Assembly (NCBI RefSeq): GCF_014023275.1
Contig: NZ_CP054698.1
Location: forward strand, 3,286,001-3,350,000
Reading direction: 5' to 3'
Length of the DNA stretch: 64,000 nucleotides
Origin: Nostoc edaphicum CCNP1411
GTDB taxonomy: Bacteria > Cyanobacteriota > Cyanobacteriia > Cyanobacteriales > Nostocaceae
A program made the translations under genes and the position numbers. Below the pieces are notes generated by a model, which did not search any database, was not told the DNA's origin, and was given only the letters and a program-made list of their open reading frames with translations. How positions within the stretch are numbered: the first letter of the stretch is position 1; each line of letters opens with the position of its first letter. Positions 36,613-46,366 of this stretch are shown piece after piece.

Positions 36613-37753
36613 TATAGGACTAATATTTGATTTCTGAAAAAGCTCCGTACATTTGAAGAGTCGCAAAATCAAAGGTAGTGTGCCGGATAAACCACTCAAA
36701 CATCCATTTGAGATGTGAGAACGAAGGAATCAAGGCACAGAAACGCCGCACCCAGGTTTTAGCTTGTAACCAAATATCCTCAATTGGATTTTGTGACGGG
36801 CAATTAGGAGCAAAGCGGACGCAGTGAATTTTCCACTCCTCTTGAGACAAATCTTGGTTTACCTCGCCTAAAAAGTTTTGAACCAGATGTGAACGATGGT
36901 AAGAAGCACCATCCCAAAAAAGAAGTAATCTTTGATTGGGGGACTGATCTAATAAATAACGTAGATAATCAATTGTATTTTCTGAGTTACCTGCGTTATA
37001 CGCTTTTAGTAGTAAGCTTCCCTCCAGATAGTCAACTGCCCCGTAGTATGTCTGTTTGTCTCGTATATTAACAACTCTCACTGCTATTTCTTGGTCAGTT
37101 TTTTCCCCAGACATACCCACTTAAATCTCCCCACATTAAATGACACTCATCAAGCAGCAATACTCTCAACTTTCCTTCTTCAATTTCCTGCCGATGCCTT
37201 GCCAATAGTGTTTCAATCTCTTTTTTTTTTGCAGCAACAGCGTCCTCGTCAGCTTTTGGATTTAAAGAAGTAGTTTTCTTCCAACTAATTCCTGCCGCAT
37301 CAAATAAGTCATAATAGCTCCGCTTTGACTCATAAGTTACATCATATTCAAAAGCCAATTTATATTCGAGTTCACCAAGTTCCCAACATTCTTTTGTTTG
37401 CAACCAACTTAAAACTTCTTCTCGTTGTTGAGCAGTTAAGTAACTTTTTTTTTCCCTTGTGGTTCAGGCGCAGTCCCGAAATTCCATCTTCCTCATAAGC
37501 TTGCTTCCAGCTTGTTATCGAACCCAGTGACACATCTAAAATTGTTTGAATTTCCTCATACTTGTAGCCTTGATAAACCAATTTGACTGCCAACGCTTTC
37601 CTCACCTCACGCGCATCTGGGCGATCATCTATAAATTCTTGTAGTTCTGCGATCGCGGCTTGTAGATGCTGGTTTATCATTGTTAGCTATTAGACAAATA
37701 TTCTGTCCGTATTATCTCGTAGTTTTTTTCAGAAATCAAATATGATTCCTATA
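36613..37753 (-). mobile_element. IS630-family insertion sequence
   Basis: About 1.14 kb bounded by inverted repeats: TATAGGACTAATATTTGATT at the left and its near-inverse at the right, matching over roughly 27 bases with two or three differences, with TA at the ends as IS630 elements use TA targets. It contains one transposase gene in three reading frames. It was inserted right beside another element (37753-37941). Confidence 0.82.
36620..37680 (-). pseudogene. IS630-family transposase, broken by two frameshifts
   Basis: Three consecutive frames make one transposase: an N-terminal helix-turn-helix part (37372-37680), a middle part (37095-37403) with the first catalytic Asp in LLLDECH, and a C-terminal part (36620-37120) with LLLFWDGASYHRS and the final Glu in CPSQNPIEDIW, so the DDE residues survive. 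The frame changes occur in A-runs (about 37445-37453 and 37107-37112); each fits one extra A. Programmed frameshifting is less likely because the second site needs a +1, not a -1, shift. Presumably inactive in this copy unless the indels are sequencing errors. Confidence 0.85.
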
Positions 37754-37941
37754 ACCCTCTTCTGTCACTTTCCGGGAAAGTGATCGCTAGAAGCCTCATG
37801 AGGCAATCAATACAAGCTATACTATTAGAAAAAAATAGGACTTGTATTTGTTATTAGAAAATAATCGCGCAATCGCTTGTTATACAAAAGCTCTAGATTT
37901 TAGAAAAGGCAAATGTTTTCGGAGAGTGACAGAAGAGGGAT
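37753..37941. mobile_element. MITE-like element that truncated an EcsC-like gene
   Basis: CCCTCTTCTGTCACTTTCCG (37755-37774) is inverted at 37920-37939 with one mismatch, bounding about 185 bases without an ORF. Its right end lies inside the reading frame of the EcsC-like gene and supplies that frame's last codons. The IS630 element abuts its left end. Confidence 0.65.
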
Positions 37942-38163
37942 AATATCAGTGGGTATTCCTGCTAGTCCTATGAATCCACTGAAAATACCGTTGCCTACTG
38001 ACCAAGCGGTTGACTCTAATATCATTAGGTTTGCAATATTATCTCTATTACCTACCCAATAAAAATTGTTGGCAAAAGATAGTCCCCATTGCCTACCATC
38101 TTCAATAGCATAAGCAATAGCTTGTGCGATCGCAGGCATATTCATAATCGATTCAAAATCCAT
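37900..38163 (-). pseudogene. EcsC-like protein, N-terminal fragment
   Basis: The 87-residue frame resembles the start of EcsC-family proteins, with the segment ANLMILESTAWSVGNGIFSG followed by GLAGIPTDI. Normal members continue for another 100-150 residues, but here the terminal repeat of the MITE-like element (37753-37941) replaces the rest. No continuation is found beyond the element. Family assignment is from memory and moderate. Confidence 0.5.
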
Positions 38164-38394
38164 ACAGCTTTTACCTGATTCACTGAAAAGACCTAGATAT
38201 TTCTAGCTTTAGTATTCCCCGTAGCAAAACTTAAGAATTGGTATTATTGAAAACTTTAGTGAAGAAACGGTAAATAATGCCCATGACTAAAAGCAGCTTT
38301 ATATAAAGCCAGTTTCAATTTCCGAAACCAGCCTGACAAAAGCTGTAGAAAAAGGTTAGGTTAACTGTTAATCACAAGCCGCACCCCAGCAGCG

Positions 38395-39345
38395 ATGGTA
38401 AAAGAATTAGCAATTTGTACCCGTGGACTAACTAAGCAATTTGATCGCCATGTTGCTGTCAATGATGTGGATTTAGAAATCCAGGCGGGGGAAGTATATG
38501 GACTGATTGGGCCGAATGGCGCGGGTAAAACAACTCTCATCCGAATGTTGGCAACTGCTGAAGAACCAACTACGGGTGAGATTTATATTAATGGCGATCG
38601 CCTACTCCGTGACAAGAGTAATCCCAAACTCAAGCGTCGTCTAGGCTACTTACCCGATGACTACCCATTGTATGAAGATTTAACAGTCTGGGACTACCTA
38701 GATTATTTTGCGCGTCTTTATCGTTTACGAGAACCACGCCGCACTCAACGTCTACATGAAGTTTTAGAACTAATCCAACTTGGTAATAAACGCAATAGTC
38801 GGATTTCTACGCTGTCGCGGGGGATGAAACAGCGCTTAAGTTTAGCGCGAACGATTATCCACGAACCGATTTTACTACTACTGGATGAGCCTGTTTCTGG
38901 ACTTGACCCCATTGCTAGAATGCACTTCCGCGAAATCATCAAGGCTTTACAAGAAGCTGGAATGACTGTCATCATTTCTTCCCACGTTCTCAGTGATTTA
39001 GCTGAACTCTGTACATCTGTGGGAATCATGGAACTTGGCTTTTTGGTAGAAAGTACTTCCCTACAGCAACTTTACCAACGTCTTGCCCATCAGCAAATTG
39101 TGATATCAACTCTGGGAAACTTAGAGACACTTTTGAGTGAACTTAAACATCATCATTTAGTAGAAGAGTGGGAGGTAATACCAGGAAAAAACAGCGTGCG
39201 GGTGAATTTTTCGGGCAAAGATGAAGATAGTGCTGAGTTGTTGCGATCGCTAATTAAAGCGGGCATTCCTCTGACTGATTTTCACTGCATACAAGAAGAC
39301 TTAGAAACTATTTTCTTAAACTTAGGTCACAAACAAGCATCTTGA
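38395..39345 (+). CDS. ABC transporter ATP-binding protein
   Basis: The 316-residue product has Walker A GPNGAGKT (about 40-47), signature LSRGMKQRL (about 140) and Walker B LLLLDEPVSGLD, in the style of exporter ATPases (ABC-2 type, DrrA/CcmA-like). The last 90 residues form the usual accessory C-terminal region. It is followed 45 bases later by its membrane partner. The substrate is unknown. Confidence 0.93.
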   Translation: MVKELAICTRGLTKQFDRHVAVNDVDLEIQAGEVYGLIGPNGAGKTTLIRMLATAEEPTTGEIYINGDRLLRDKSNPKLKRRLGYLPDDYPLYEDLTVWDYLDYFARLYRLREPRRTQRLHEVLELIQLGNKRNSRISTLSRGMKQRLSLARTIIHEPILLLLDEPVSGLDPIARMHFREIIKALQEAGMTVIISSHVLSDLAELCTSVGIMELGFLVESTSLQQLYQRLAHQQIVISTLGNLETLLSELKHHHLVEEWEVIPGKNSVRVNFSGKDEDSAELLRSLIKAGIPLTDFHCIQEDLETIFLNLGHKQAS

Positions 39346-39390
39346 TGCGTCAATAAATACCACTTTTCCATTTTTGGAGAATTTTTTCCT

Positions 39391-41157
39391 ATGATGCTCA
39401 ATTTAATAGACAAAATCGGCGATTGGAATCCGCAACTATTCCGAGAACTCAAAGGACGCCTAAAAATTTTTAATGTCGCGATCGCAGTTGCAACATCCTT
39501 ACTTCTACAAATGGTAGTTTTTTTATATCAGTTACGCGAGTTTCCTGATGATCAATACGCGCTAACTGCTACATACTGTCGTTTGCGCAAAGTATATGAA
39601 CTACGACAAAACCAGATTTATCAGCAATCAAATCAACCTCAAATTGATGATTTGAATGATTTTTTCTCAAAGAATTTTTGTCCCCAAAACGAAATTGATT
39701 GGCAGCTATGGTGGCGAGATCACTGGGAATATATATTCCTCTCTTTGAGTGTAATTTTTGTATTTACCCTCTTAGTGGCGGGAACTTATTTGCTGATTAA
39801 TGATTTAGCTAAAGAAGAAACTCGCGGCACACTGAATTTCATCCGTCTCAGTCCTCAATCAGAAACAAGTATATTGACTGGCAAGTTACTAGGAGTTCCG
39901 AGTTTAGTTTATCTCGTTATTTTAGCAGCAATTCCTTTACATCTGTGGTCTGGAAGTTCGGCAAGAATTGCATCTAGTTACATTTTTAGCTATTATGCAA
40001 TTCTTGCTGCTAGTTGTATTTTCTTCTACAGTGCTGCATTACTATTTGGCTTAGTTACTCGTTGGTTTAGCGGTTTTCAGCCTTGGCTAGGTAGTGGTGC
40101 AGTTTTGCTTTTCTTGTTCACAACGATGGTACTGGCATCGTCTTATAGCAATAGTTTAAATAATTCAACTACTTGGTTTAGACTCTTTAGCCCTTGGGAT
40201 ACAACAAATTATCTATTTCCTAATTTGTTCAATCTGTCCAAGGCTTCTCCTCTGAAAAGTTTGGAATTCTTCTATTTACCATTAGGGGCAAATATTGTTA
40301 GTGCTGTTGGCTTTCATTTATTGAACTTGGGATTGTGCAGTTACGGAATTTTCCAAGCTCTTAAACGTTGTTTTCGTAATTCTCAAGCCTTAATAATCAG
40401 CAAGAAACAAAGTTATTTATTAGTAGCTTTTTGCCAGGTGATGATGTGGGGATTTAGCTTACAACATTGGAACATTAATTCCACCTTGTATAATCAGGTA
40501 GGGCAAAATTTAATTTTTCTGGTTCTATACAACTTGATGTTGGTTTTAAGCTTAATTGCAGTTCTTTCCCCTCACCGTCAAGATGTACAAGATTGGGCAA
40601 GATATCGACATCAGGGAGTTTCTAGTCACAAAAATGTTTGGCAGGATCTAATTTGGGCTGAAAAAAGCCCTGCACTCGTAGCGATCGCTATTAATTTGAC
40701 AATTATTACTATTCCCTGGCTAGTTTGGATTTCACTTACATCTGTTTTTGATACAGACCATAGCCCAAATTGGGCAGGTGATAATTTTGACAGGCTGAAA
40801 GTATTGTTAACTATAGCTTTGTCTATCAGTTTAATGATGATTTACGCTACCATCACCCAATTGATACTTTTGCTCAAAACTCCTAAACGTTCTTTCTGGG
40901 CAATAGGTACTATAAGTGCAGTAACGTTCCTACCACCGATGATTCTAGAATTTATTGGTATGTCGTCGTGGAAACATCCTACTGTCTGGTTATTCTCAAC
41001 TTTTCCTTGGGCAGCGATAGAATATTCTGGGGCGACAACAATTTTTATGGCACTTCTAGCCGAGTTGACTGTTTTAGCGTTGTTAAACTTCCAGTTGACA
41101 AGGCAGGTGAGGTTAGCAGGTGAATCTGCGACAAAAGCATTATTGGCGGGACGTTAA
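39391..41157 (+). CDS. ABC transporter membrane protein
   Basis: The 588-residue product has about twelve hydrophobic segments arranged in two halves, with the conserved ABC-2-like loop KEETRGTLNFIRLSPQS after segment two. It pairs with the preceding ATPase and forms an exporter in the cytoplasmic membrane. It ends just before a strong terminator, closing a two-gene operon. The substrate cannot be inferred. Confidence 0.85.
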   Translation: MMLNLIDKIGDWNPQLFRELKGRLKIFNVAIAVATSLLLQMVVFLYQLREFPDDQYALTATYCRLRKVYELRQNQIYQQSNQPQIDDLNDFFSKNFCPQNEIDWQLWWRDHWEYIFLSLSVIFVFTLLVAGTYLLINDLAKEETRGTLNFIRLSPQSETSILTGKLLGVPSLVYLVILAAIPLHLWSGSSARIASSYIFSYYAILAASCIFFYSAALLFGLVTRWFSGFQPWLGSGAVLLFLFTTMVLASSYSNSLNNSTTWFRLFSPWDTTNYLFPNLFNLSKASPLKSLEFFYLPLGANIVSAVGFHLLNLGLCSYGIFQALKRCFRNSQALIISKKQSYLLVAFCQVMMWGFSLQHWNINSTLYNQVGQNLIFLVLYNLMLVLSLIAVLSPHRQDVQDWARYRHQGVSSHKNVWQDLIWAEKSPALVAIAINLTIITIPWLVWISLTSVFDTDHSPNWAGDNFDRLKVLLTIALSISLMMIYATITQLILLLKTPKRSFWAIGTISAVTFLPPMILEFIGMSSWKHPTVWLFSTFPWAAIEYSGATTIFMALLAELTVLALLNFQLTRQVRLAGESATKALLAGR

Positions 41158-41177
41158 GTAAGTAGTTGAGACACCTT

Positions 41178-41217
41178 AGATCCCCGACTTCTTTGAGAAG
41201 TCGGGGATCTTGTTTTT
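41178..41217 (+). terminator. Rho-independent terminator of the ABC exporter operon
   Basis: AGATCCCCGACTTCT (41178-41192) is inverted at 41196-41210 and followed by a T-run (TGTTTTTC). Confidence 0.93.
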
Positions 41218-41257
41218 CATGTAGCATTGGTATAAGTATTACAAGCATCTGAAAGTC

Positions 41258-41740
41258 ATGTTAAATATCTCTACTCAAGACCTCCGCTACACAGCCATCC
41301 AGTTTTTAGAAGAAAGTCGCCCACAGCGTCTACAAATTCTTAGGCAACTGGGCATAGCTCGTTATGAGTTTTTAACTAAAATACGACTAAATGAAGCAAA
41401 TATCATCTGTATAATGCGGTTTTTTAAAGATCCAAGTCAGCTAAAGTTTCCTAATCTTATCGGAGCCGATTTATCTGGTTTAATTTTAGATGGTGTAAAC
41501 TTCATTCGAGCTAACTTATCAGGGGCAAATCTACAAGGTAGTAGTTTAATCAATGCAGACCTTTTATTTGCAAACTTTACGAAAGCCGACTTAAGAAATG
41601 CAGATTTACAAGGTGCAACTCTTAACGAGACTATTTGGTTGGAGACTCTAGTAGACAAGTGTCATCTTGGCGTAGGTACTGGTTTAAATAATCTGCAACG
41701 TCAAGAATTACAACTACGCGGAGCTAGATTTAATTCTTGA
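41258..41740 (+). CDS. Pentapeptide-repeat protein
   Basis: The 160-residue product has about nine A(D/N)LxX pentapeptides between residues 66 and 122 ([38 protein letters not shown]), which form a right-handed beta-helix. The first 60 residues are an alpha-helical cap. No signal peptide, so cytoplasmic. Function of such stand-alone proteins is mostly unknown. Confidence 0.85.
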   Translation: MLNISTQDLRYTAIQFLEESRPQRLQILRQLGIARYEFLTKIRLNEANIICIMRFFKDPSQLKFPNLIGADLSGLILDGVNFIRANLSGANLQGSSLINADLLFANFTKADLRNADLQGATLNETIWLETLVDKCHLGVGTGLNNLQRQELQLRGARFNS

Positions 41741-41804
41741 GTAGATGGTAATTAAAACACAAAAAAATATAAGATGATTGAATTGAAATTGACTGGATAA
41801 GTTA

Positions 41805-42968
41805 ATGAGTATTAAGTTGCCCCAAAAATTGATGTTGCTGGGTTCAGGAGAACTAGGCAAAGAAGTCGCGATCGCAGCTCAACGTCTTGGTAATTATGTA
41901 ATTGCTGTTGACCGCTATGCCAATGCTCCAGCGATGCAGGTTGCTGATGCTTATGAAGTTATTTCTATGCTCAGTGCTGATGATTTAGAAGCTGTAGTGA
42001 GAAAACATCAGCCAAATATTATTATACCAGAAATTGAAGCCATCAGAACCGAAAAACTAATCGAATTTGAGCAGCGAGGTATTACAGTTATACCGACTGC
42101 GGCTGCTACTAACTATACAATGAACCGCGACAGAATTAGGGAACTAGCACATCAAAAATTGGGCATCAGAACGGCTAAATATGGTTATGCGACAACTCTA
42201 GAAGAATTGATTGCGATTTCTGATGAAATTGGATTTAGTAATGTTGTTAAACCTGTTATGTCATCCTCTGGCAAAGGTCAGTCTGTAGTGCAGGATAGAA
42301 GTGAGGTTGAGAAGGCTTGGAATTATGCGATCGCTAATTCTAGAGGAGACAGTCAAAAGGTCATCGTAGAAGAATTTATTAACTTTGAAATTGAGATAAC
42401 TTTACTGACAATTAAACAGTGGAATGCACCGACAATTTTTTGTTTTCCTATTGGTCATCGCCAAGAACGAGGAGATTATCAAGAATCGTGGCAACCCGCA
42501 GAAATTTCTGAAGAGAAGATATTAAGAGCGCAAGAAATAGCTATAAAAGTCACTGACGCATTAGGAGGAGCCGGAATTTTTGGTGTTGAATTTTTCATTA
42601 CCAAAGATGAAGTGATTTTTTCGGAACTTTCTCCCAGACCACACGATACGGGAATGGTGACATTAATCTCACAAAATCTCAATGAATTTGAACTACATCT
42701 GCGAGCTATTTTAGACTTGCCAATTCCTTATATAGAACAGTTAGGGGCATCAGCTAGTGCGGTAATTTTAGCATCAGAAAAATCTGATTCTATTGCTTTT
42801 GGTGGTGTAGCTGATGCTTTATCAGAAAAAGATGTAGATATTAAATTATTTGGAAAACCGAATGCTCATCCTTATCGGCGAATGGGCGTAGCTTTAGCGA
42901 AAGGTGCAACTGTCCAAGAGGCTAGAGAAAAAGCTACTAAAGCCGCAAATAAAATCACAATTATCTAA
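41805..42968 (+). CDS. purT: Formate-dependent phosphoribosylglycinamide formyltransferase
   Basis: The 387-residue product is an ATP-grasp enzyme: N-terminal GSGELGKEVAIAAQRLG, ATP-binding SSSGKGQS loop, and metal-binding GVEFFITKDEVIFSELSPRPHDTGM. It makes formyl-GAR from formate and ATP in purine synthesis, an alternative to PurN. Full length and normal. Monocistronic as far as visible. Confidence 0.96.
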   Translation: MSIKLPQKLMLLGSGELGKEVAIAAQRLGNYVIAVDRYANAPAMQVADAYEVISMLSADDLEAVVRKHQPNIIIPEIEAIRTEKLIEFEQRGITVIPTAAATNYTMNRDRIRELAHQKLGIRTAKYGYATTLEELIAISDEIGFSNVVKPVMSSSGKGQSVVQDRSEVEKAWNYAIANSRGDSQKVIVEEFINFEIEITLLTIKQWNAPTIFCFPIGHRQERGDYQESWQPAEISEEKILRAQEIAIKVTDALGGAGIFGVEFFITKDEVIFSELSPRPHDTGMVTLISQNLNEFELHLRAILDLPIPYIEQLGASASAVILASEKSDSIAFGGVADALSEKDVDIKLFGKPNAHPYRRMGVALAKGATVQEAREKATKAANKITII

Positions 42969-43161
42969 TATCACGCCACTCTAGCAAACAGAGTGCTACA
43001 TAATTGCGATCGCGAGCAAAATGCCAATTAGCGATCGCAGTAGCTTTGACAGTGGAGCCAAACAGGAACAAGCTTAAGAAGCTGGGTAGAAGCCAGCTAA
43101 ATTTTAGAACGTTTTCTTTGGGATGAGGAAAATTCTTGAACAAATAAACCTCGCCCATCAT
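42961..43161 (-). pseudogene. Remnant of an AMIN-domain amidase N-terminus
   Basis: The 66-residue frame has a signal-peptide-like stretch (FSWLLPSFLSLFLFGSTVKA) followed by ANWHFARDRN, which looks like the beginning of cyanobacterial N-acetylmuramoyl-L-alanine amidases, where an AMIN domain follows. Here the frame ends a few residues later against purT. It is either a truncated relic or a chance frame; the signal-plus-AMIN pattern makes a relic more likely. Confidence 0.38.
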
Positions 43162-43355
43162 TAAGACACAATGATGAAAAGTTTTGTAAATTTTTGCCTG
43201 ACACGAAAAAGCATCTGTTACAAGTATTTAATTTAACCAGTACTATGAGCATTCCGTGATACTCTACGGTTAGTGAGTAGTATCTTTAATCATTTTCATA
43301 CTGGATTGTTGAATAGTGGCAAATAAGTATTAACTATATCTGGACACAGCTAAGT

Positions 43356-44306
43356 ATGTTGATGAGAGTTTTCCATACCCAGAAATTCAGCCTATGGAAA
43401 TTTTGTATAGTAGCTTGTACTATCAGTTTCACTGTCAGCAGTTGTACGCCTCAAAAAAGAACAATGCTGCGAGTAACTGCCGAGAATTTTCGCGATCGAG
43501 CGGCTGATGCTATTACATCGGTGAAGGAAATCTATCAACTGAATAATTTACCTGTAGATGATAATTTAGTTATTGAACGATTACTAACTGATACCAATAT
43601 TAAATTCGGAATTCCTAGAGAAGTAAATAGAATTATCACCGGAGAAAATCAACTAAATACCCAGTCATCGGATGTCGATGAAACACTTGATGCTTTGAAA
43701 GCAGAATATGATGTAGCAGTCGAGGTCTTTAACAAGCTGGAAACAATTGATTATGAAAGTAAAAGGATAGTTGCTAAAACTGCCCAGCCGGCAAGATGTT
43801 TAACAGTAAAAATGCTACTTTTAGCTAAAAGAATTCAGGAAAGACCACCAAGACCAAGGGATTCGGAACGGGTGATTATCAGTTCCAAGCTAAAGCATCT
43901 TGGTGAACAGTATAGAAATTTAAATATATCCTCACAACCAGAAGCAGAAGAAATTAAGCGCCAAGTTGTTGAACAGATAGATAATTGGCGAAAAGTTAAT
44001 TTTTATGAGCAACAAAGTTTGAATGAATCTATCTCTAAACTTTTGGTGGCAGCTGACACTGGACGAAAACTCTCAGAACTAATTGATGACTACCCTAATC
44101 TTAACTTTGAAGTTATTGCTGCTAGAGTTACTCAGATTGTTGGGGTAGCTACCAGTTTCACTGGAAACGACTATAGTTCAATACTTACAAAGATTAACAC
44201 TCTTGAAAAAGAGATCAATGAAGATGAAGTTTTGAAGGAATTTCTAAAAGACATATCTCTGAGAAACAGACAGGTGCAACCACCAATCTCTCAATTATGT
44301 CAATGA
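43356..44306 (+). CDS. Putative lipoprotein of unknown function, 316 aa
   Basis: The N-terminus has a signal peptide with a lipobox-like end (FTVSSC, Cys near residue 30). The mature part is helix-rich and charged, with coiled-coil-like segments and few Cys or aromatic residues. It would face the periplasm from the inner or outer membrane. It precedes a small helical protein by 57 bases on the same strand; the two probably form a unit. I recognise no family. Confidence 0.72.
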   Translation: MLMRVFHTQKFSLWKFCIVACTISFTVSSCTPQKRTMLRVTAENFRDRAADAITSVKEIYQLNNLPVDDNLVIERLLTDTNIKFGIPREVNRIITGENQLNTQSSDVDETLDALKAEYDVAVEVFNKLETIDYESKRIVAKTAQPARCLTVKMLLLAKRIQERPPRPRDSERVIISSKLKHLGEQYRNLNISSQPEAEEIKRQVVEQIDNWRKVNFYEQQSLNESISKLLVAADTGRKLSELIDDYPNLNFEVIAARVTQIVGVATSFTGNDYSSILTKINTLEKEINEDEVLKEFLKDISLRNRQVQPPISQLCQ

Positions 44307-44363
44307 TTTTTAGGGTGAAACTAGTCATGAACAATGTTTACAACTTAACTGAATATATAAATC

Positions 44364-44753
44364 ATGACCACCAATAATATATTAGATCCTTTTGCGGAAA
44401 TAATTTCTCATCTTCAAGAAGTTACTGACAAACAAATCGACTTAGAACAACTCAATAATACAGAAGAAAAATTACGAAATATTCTGTTCCAGCTTCAATT
44501 TGAACTTGTCAACGCACAACATCAAAAAAACTGGGAGGAAGTAAACAAGTTTGAGTTAGCAGTTAGCGAATGCCAGCTTACTCTCAATAAGGTAAGAGCA
44601 GCGATTATAAACGTTAGTATCATCGGAATCAATCCGAAAAATCGGGCACAGATGCAGCAAATATTAGAGGAAATTGAGACTGCACGTAAAACTCAGGTAT
44701 ACATAGATTTGGCTATCCGCTTATTAGGCTTTTTGCGTAGGTTGTTTCTGTAA
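44364..44753 (+). CDS. Small helical hypothetical protein, 129 aa
   Basis: The product is almost entirely alpha-helical by composition (long Glu/Gln/Leu heptads between residues 20 and 110) with a hydrophobic C-terminal stretch (YIDLAIRLLGFLRRLFL) that may anchor it to a membrane. It follows the lipoprotein gene and may work with it. No known family. Confidence 0.65.
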   Translation: MTTNNILDPFAEIISHLQEVTDKQIDLEQLNNTEEKLRNILFQLQFELVNAQHQKNWEEVNKFELAVSECQLTLNKVRAAIINVSIIGINPKNRAQMQQILEEIETARKTQVYIDLAIRLLGFLRRLFL

Positions 44754-44991
44754 TCTTCAACTTTACCTTACAGTAGCGATCGCACAAGCAGAAGCAGTGG
44801 GAGTAAGTGCCACCTGCCTCCTTAACTAGTACAACACGGCGGAAATAAACCAATCATTCCAAATCAACGAAACCCTTATGCTGTATTCATTTTTAATTTT
44901 TAATTTTTAATTCCGCCTTGCGGTACTAGCTTGATCTATCTCTACAACCTGCCTGTAAAATTGAATAGATACATCAAGGCTTTTAGGCACT

Positions 44992-45846
44992 GTGAACTTT
45001 TTTATCGGTTGTGCTGTTTGGGCATATAAAGGTTGGGTAGGCGAACTCTATCCCCAAGGAACTCGCACTGCCGATTTTCTACAGCTCTATAGTCGTCGTT
45101 TGACGACTGTAGAAGGTAACACCACCTTTTATGCCGTGCCTAACGAAGAAACTGTAACCCGTTGGGCTGCCGAAACACCAGCAGGTTTTGAATTTTGCCT
45201 GAAATTACCGCGAGATATTACTCATCAAGGGTTGTTACAACCTTATATTTCAGGTGCTTTAAAATTTCTGGACGGGATGCGCCCTTTAGGTAAGCATCTT
45301 GGCCCAATGTTTGCCCAATTACCACCCAGTTATGCACCTGTATTACTTGACGATTTGACCAACTTTTTGGAAGCTTGGCCGCGTACAGAAGCACCCCTAG
45401 CGGTGGAAGTTCGGCATCCCGACTGGTTTAGGGAACCCCATGCTAGTAATTTGACGGCGCTTTTAGAAAGGCTAGGTGTGGGACGGGTACTGTTAGACTC
45501 GCGCCCCATTTATACTGGAGATGATGACCCCCAGTTGCTATCGGAACGGCGTAAACCAAAATTACCGTTGCAATTGAGCGTGACAGCGCCTTTTACGCTG
45601 ATTCGGTTTATTTCTCATCCAAATTTATCAGTGAATCAGCCATTTATGGAAGAGTGGGTAAAGCAGATTCAGCAATGGTTGCAGATGGGAGTGAGAATTT
45701 ATTTCTTTGTTCATTGTCCAATAGAAGCGCGATCGCCTAGCATAGCGCGTCACTTCCAACAGCTATTGGAACAAAGTGATACACCAGTTCCACCTCTACC
45801 TTGGAATAACCTAGAGCATCCCCCCAATCAACTCAGTTTATGGTGA
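44992..45846 (+). CDS. DUF72 family protein
   Basis: The 284-residue product has the DUF72 (YecE) N-terminus FIGCAVWAYKGWVGELYP and the internal EVRHPDWF segment of this TIM-barrel family. The start is GTG. The family is widespread and its biochemical role is not settled. It overlaps the beginning of a longer frame of the next gene, but that gene's likely start lies 45 bases downstream. Confidence 0.88.
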   Translation: MNFFIGCAVWAYKGWVGELYPQGTRTADFLQLYSRRLTTVEGNTTFYAVPNEETVTRWAAETPAGFEFCLKLPRDITHQGLLQPYISGALKFLDGMRPLGKHLGPMFAQLPPSYAPVLLDDLTNFLEAWPRTEAPLAVEVRHPDWFREPHASNLTALLERLGVGRVLLDSRPIYTGDDDPQLLSERRKPKLPLQLSVTAPFTLIRFISHPNLSVNQPFMEEWVKQIQQWLQMGVRIYFFVHCPIEARSPSIARHFQQLLEQSDTPVPPLPWNNLEHPPNQLSLW

Positions 45847-45890
45847 TTTCAGCGAAGTTTTTAAGAGTAGTTCCACCAAAGGAGGTTGAA

Positions 45891-46331
45891 ATGAGTCGTT
45901 TTCTTTATGAGAATTCAGTCTCGTACAAAGGATATCTCATCATTCCATTTGTTTTTGGGAAGGCGGATAATTACGAAATTTATTCATATAAATTGCTATC
46001 AGAAATTGGGCATAAAAGCCAATTTCATAAAGCGGAAAATCCAGCCGCAATTTATGGAAGTGGTGTTAGTAATATTGTTGATATTGCTAAAGAACATATC
46101 GAGCAAAATTCCGAGTTTGTTGCCCAATCGGATAATTTTAAGTCTCGCTACATTTACAAAAATAATTTGATTATCATCTTCCAAGAAGGAAACAAATGTT
46201 TTTATGACCATTATCCACCAGAGTTATTGAATAATATTGCAGCTCCAAAATTATTCAAGTCTGAATATGAATGTTTGAGTTGGATTAAGCAAGGGTTTGA
46301 TGGGCGACATGTGCAGCAAAGAGCTATTTGA
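45891..46331 (+). CDS. Hypothetical protein, 146 aa
   Basis: I chose ATG 45891 because AAGGAGG lies seven bases before it; the frame could open at 45840 but would overlap DUF72 without a ribosome site. The product is soluble, with many Tyr and Asn and a C-terminal SEYECLSWIKQGFDGR segment. Lower GC than DUF72. No recognised family. Confidence 0.65.
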   Translation: MSRFLYENSVSYKGYLIIPFVFGKADNYEIYSYKLLSEIGHKSQFHKAENPAAIYGSGVSNIVDIAKEHIEQNSEFVAQSDNFKSRYIYKNNLIIIFQEGNKCFYDHYPPELLNNIAAPKLFKSEYECLSWIKQGFDGRHVQQRAI

Positions 46332-46366
46332 AGAAAGCAGATGTTAGGAGTTATATCAAGTTCGGA

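Noticed and set aside
37095..37120. Programmed -1 frameshift (A AAA AAC) in the IS630 transposase
   Set aside because: The slippery heptamer is present, but the downstream frame needs a +1 (or -2) shift, so -1 slippage would not make the full protein.
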